From Desulfobacterales bacterium (GTDB lineage Bacteria > Desulfobacterota > Desulfobacteria > Desulfobacterales > Desulfobacteraceae), in contig JAKSBB010000399.1 of NCBI GenBank assembly GCA_022361315.1, positions 1 to 6,911 on the forward strand: a stretch of 6,911 bases of DNA. The letters run 5' to 3'. The position numbers and the translations under genes were made by a program. The notes beneath the pieces are model-generated. The model made no database searches. It saw only the letters and a list, made by a program, of their open reading frames with translations, and had not been told where the DNA came from. Positions 4,770 to 6,911 of the stretch are shown one piece after another. Position 1 is the stretch's first letter. Each line of letters begins with the position of its first letter.

Positions 4770-6911
4770 TTAATGTTCTGCACTGGCCCAGCTGTCGCCG
4801 GCACCGAAGTTGACCTTCAGCGGGACTTTCAACGGGGTGACATTTTCCATGATATCCCTGGCCAGTTCAATGAGCCGGTCTTTTTCGTCTTCCGGGGTTT
4901 CAAAGATAATTTCATCGTGTACGGAAAGCAGCATCTTTGCCGACAGACCTTCAGCTTCCAGTGCGGCTGCCATTTTGATCATGGCCAGCTTGATCAGGTC
5001 GGCAGCAGAGCCCTGGATGGGGGTGTTGATGGCGGCACGCTGGGCAAAGTTCCGAAGATTTGCATTGGAAGACCGGATATCGTCCAGCCTGCGTTTCCTG
5101 CCGAGCAGGGTGGTGACCTCACAGGTTTTCTTGGTCTCTTCAATGGTGGTGTCGATGAAGGTCTTTACACCGGCATACCGGTTGAAATAGGAGTCGATAT
5201 AGGCACCGGCCATTTTCCGGGTGATGCCCAGTTCATTGGCAAGGCGGAAGGCACTCATGCCGTATACAATACCGAAGTTGATGGCCTTGGCCTGACTCCT
5301 CAGTTCGTCGGTGACCAGACCGGGCAGCACCTGGAAGACTTCCAGTGCCGTACGGGTGTGAATGTCTTCATCGTTGGTGAAGGCATCGATGAGGATCTCG
5401 TCATCGGCGCAATGGGCCAGCAGCCGCAGTTCGATCTGGGAGTAATCCGCAGAGATCAGCGTCCAGTCGTCCTTTGGGATAAAGGCTTTTCGAATCTTCT
5501 TCCCTTCAGGCTTCCGGATGGGGATATTCTGAAGGTTCGGGTTGGACGAGGACAACCGGCCGGTGACGGTGATGGTCTGGTTAAAGGAGGTATGAATCCG
5601 TCCGGTCTCTTCGTTTACCAGCTGGGACAGGGCGTCTACATAGGTGGACTTGAGTTTGCTCAGGGTTCTGTGCCGCAGCACCCGTTCCGGCATCTCATGG
5701 GTTTCAGCCAGCTTGGTCAGCACCTGCACGTCGGTGGAGTATCCGGTTTTCTTCTTGGTCTTCTTTCCTGCCTTGAGCCCCAGTTTTTCAAACAGGATGG
5801 TTCCCAGCTGCTGGGAGGAATTGATGTTGAAGGTCTCCCCGGCCAGATCATAGATCTCTTTTTCCAGATCCCTAAGTTCGGTTTCAAATTCCTGGGACAT
5901 CCGGAAAAGCTCTGCCGCATCCACACGGATGCCGGCCATTTCCATCCGCGCCAGCACCGGTATTAGCGGTACCTCAACGGTTTCCATCAGGGGCATCAGG
6001 TCATTGTCTTCGATTTGTTTCTTCAGTTCCTGGTAGGCCATGAAGGTCAGATCTGCGTCTTCGGCTGCATAATCCGTGGCCATATCCAGGGGGATTTCAT
6101 GGAATCCCAGCTGGTTTTTACCTTTGCCCGCCACCTCTTCATAGGAGATCATTTTATACCCAAAGAGGTTCATGGCGATCCTGTCCAGGCTGTGGCCACG
6201 GGTGCCCGGGTTCAGCAGGTGGGAAGCGATCATGGTGTCAAATACGATGCCGTCGAGGTGGATGCCGTACCGGGCCAGAACAATATAGTCATATTTGATG
6301 TTCTGGCCGATCTTATGAATCTCCGGATTCTCCAGCAGGGGTTTGAAGATTCGTAAAATATCTTCTTTGGCAGGTTGATCATCCTCCCCGGCATGGGTAT
6401 GGGCCACCGGAATATAGTATCCGGTATCCTCCATGTATGAAAAGGAGATACCCACCAGATCCGCTACCATGGAATTGACGGAGGTGGTTTCCGTATCAAC
6501 GGCAAAGACCCCTTTGTTCTCTAATACTTTGGCCAGTTTCTCCAGTTCGGGTATGCCGGTGATGCACTTGTAAACCTTTTTGGATTTGTCGGCCTTTGCC
6601 GCAAATTCAGTGGCCAGATTTTTAAACTCAAAGGACTGAAACAATTCGAATGCACGTTGGGTGTCAAATTCGGTGAGTTTAAAGGATTCCACATCCTCCT
6701 TGACTTCCACCTGCCGGTCAATGGCGGCCAATTCCCGGCTCAGCTCCACAATTTCCCGGCTTGCGGTAAGGTTCTCATGGAGTTTTTTCTTTTTCTTCAA
6801 ATCATCCAGACGGTCGTATATACCCTGAATGGAGCCGAATTCAGCCACCAGTTTGATGGCTGTTTTGGGGCCCACCCCTTTGACACCCGGGATGTTGTCC
6901 GCGGTGTCTCC
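4770..6911 (-). CDS. polA: DNA polymerase I (5' end outside the window)
   Basis: This is the repair and Okazaki-processing polymerase. 713 residues are visible; the frame stays open to base 6911, so about 200 N-terminal residues (most of the 5'-3' nuclease) are missing. The visible part begins inside the helix-hairpin-helix of that nuclease (GDTADNIPGVKGVGPKTA). The 3'-5' exonuclease domain keeps all DEDDy residues: VDTET (Asp139, Glu141), NIKYD (Asp208) and YAAED (Tyr281, Asp285), so proofreading should work, unlike in Taq polymerase. The polymerase domain has motif A SADYSQIELR (Asp489), motif B with Arg538, Lys542, Phe546 and Tyr550 (RSQAKAINFGIVYG), and motif C SVHDEIIFE (Asp666, Glu667). 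Phe546 aligns with E. coli Phe762. A GTG at 6875-6873 is internal (the Val of KGVGPKT), not a true start. nadK follows 19 nt downstream. Confidence 0.97.
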   Translation of the reverse strand, partial: GDTADNIPGVKGVGPKTAIKLVAEFGSIQGIYDRLDDLKKKKKLHENLTASREIVELSRELAAIDRQVEVKEDVESFKLTEFDTQRAFELFQSFEFKNLATEFAAKADKSKKVYKCITGIPELEKLAKVLENKGVFAVDTETTSVNSMVADLVGISFSYMEDTGYYIPVAHTHAGEDDQPAKEDILRIFKPLLENPEIHKIGQNIKYDYIVLARYGIHLDGIVFDTMIASHLLNPGTRGHSLDRIAMNLFGYKMISYEEVAGKGKNQLGFHEIPLDMATDYAAEDADLTFMAYQELKKQIEDNDLMPLMETVEVPLIPVLARMEMAGIRVDAAELFRMSQEFETELRDLEKEIYDLAGETFNINSSQQLGTILFEKLGLKAGKKTKKKTGYSTDVQVLTKLAETHEMPERVLRHRTLSKLKSTYVDALSQLVNEETGRIHTSFNQTITVTGRLSSSNPNLQNIPIRKPEGKKIRKAFIPKDDWTLISADYSQIELRLLAHCADDEILIDAFTNDEDIHTRTALEVFQVLPGLVTDELRSQAKAINFGIVYGMSAFRLANELGITRKMAGAYIDSYFNRYAGVKTFIDTTIEETKKTCEVTTLLGRKRRLDDIRSSNANLRNFAQRAAINTPIQGSAADLIKLAMIKMAAALEAEGLSAKMLLSVHDEIIFETPEDEKDRLIELARDIMENVTPLKVPLKVNFGAGDSWASAEH

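Noticed and set aside
4719..5966. Long plus-strand open frame (415 codons) opposite nadK and polA
   Set aside because: It is antisense to highly conserved polA motifs, its translation is a Gly/Gln/Phe/Asp-rich mix with no recognisable domain, and it is explained by codon bias of the real minus-strand gene.
6873..6875. GTG as a polA start codon
   Set aside because: The frame remains open upstream and encodes the conserved GDTADNIPGVKG segment, so this is an internal valine and the gene is cut by the window edge.

Overview
The window looks like ordinary chromosome from a Gram-negative, probably anaerobic bacterium. My best guess is the Desulfobacterota (Desulfobacter-like sulfate reducers). 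That guess rests on overall protein flavour: the short-type LeuC/LeuD pair, the style of the chemoreceptor, and GC-rich genes separated by a very AT-rich spacer. No single sequence proves it. I see no mobile element, CRISPR array, tRNA or rRNA.

Layout, left to right. Bases 1-74 hold the last codons of an unidentified plus-strand gene. Next comes leuC-leuD (145-1964), encoding both subunits of a 3-isopropylmalate dehydratase-type hydro-lyase; the two genes are 8 nt apart and are closed by a strong intrinsic terminator (1988-2020). A spacer of about 270 nt follows (2021-2286; 30% GC over 2041-2280). It carries a 12-bp repeat at exactly 21-bp spacing and several small palindromes, and presumably drives the next gene. 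That gene (2287-3831) encodes a chemoreceptor with a six-helix membrane module and no periplasmic sensor domain. A large symmetrical hairpin (3850-3895) with an A-tract on one side and a T-tract on the other can terminate transcription from both directions. On the minus strand, polA (5' end beyond the right edge) is followed after 19 nt by nadK, and both run towards that shared terminator.

Functionally the window has three independent units. The first is branched-chain amino acid (or related 2-alkylmalate) metabolism. The second is a solitary chemotaxis receptor with a terminator on each side. The third is a housekeeping polA-nadK operon pairing DNA repair synthesis with NADP supply. I found no convincing undescribed system. 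The points most worth a second look are the LeuD specificity loop (YLTE), the receptor's membrane module, the 21-bp-phased repeats upstream of the receptor, and a corrected nadK start codon.
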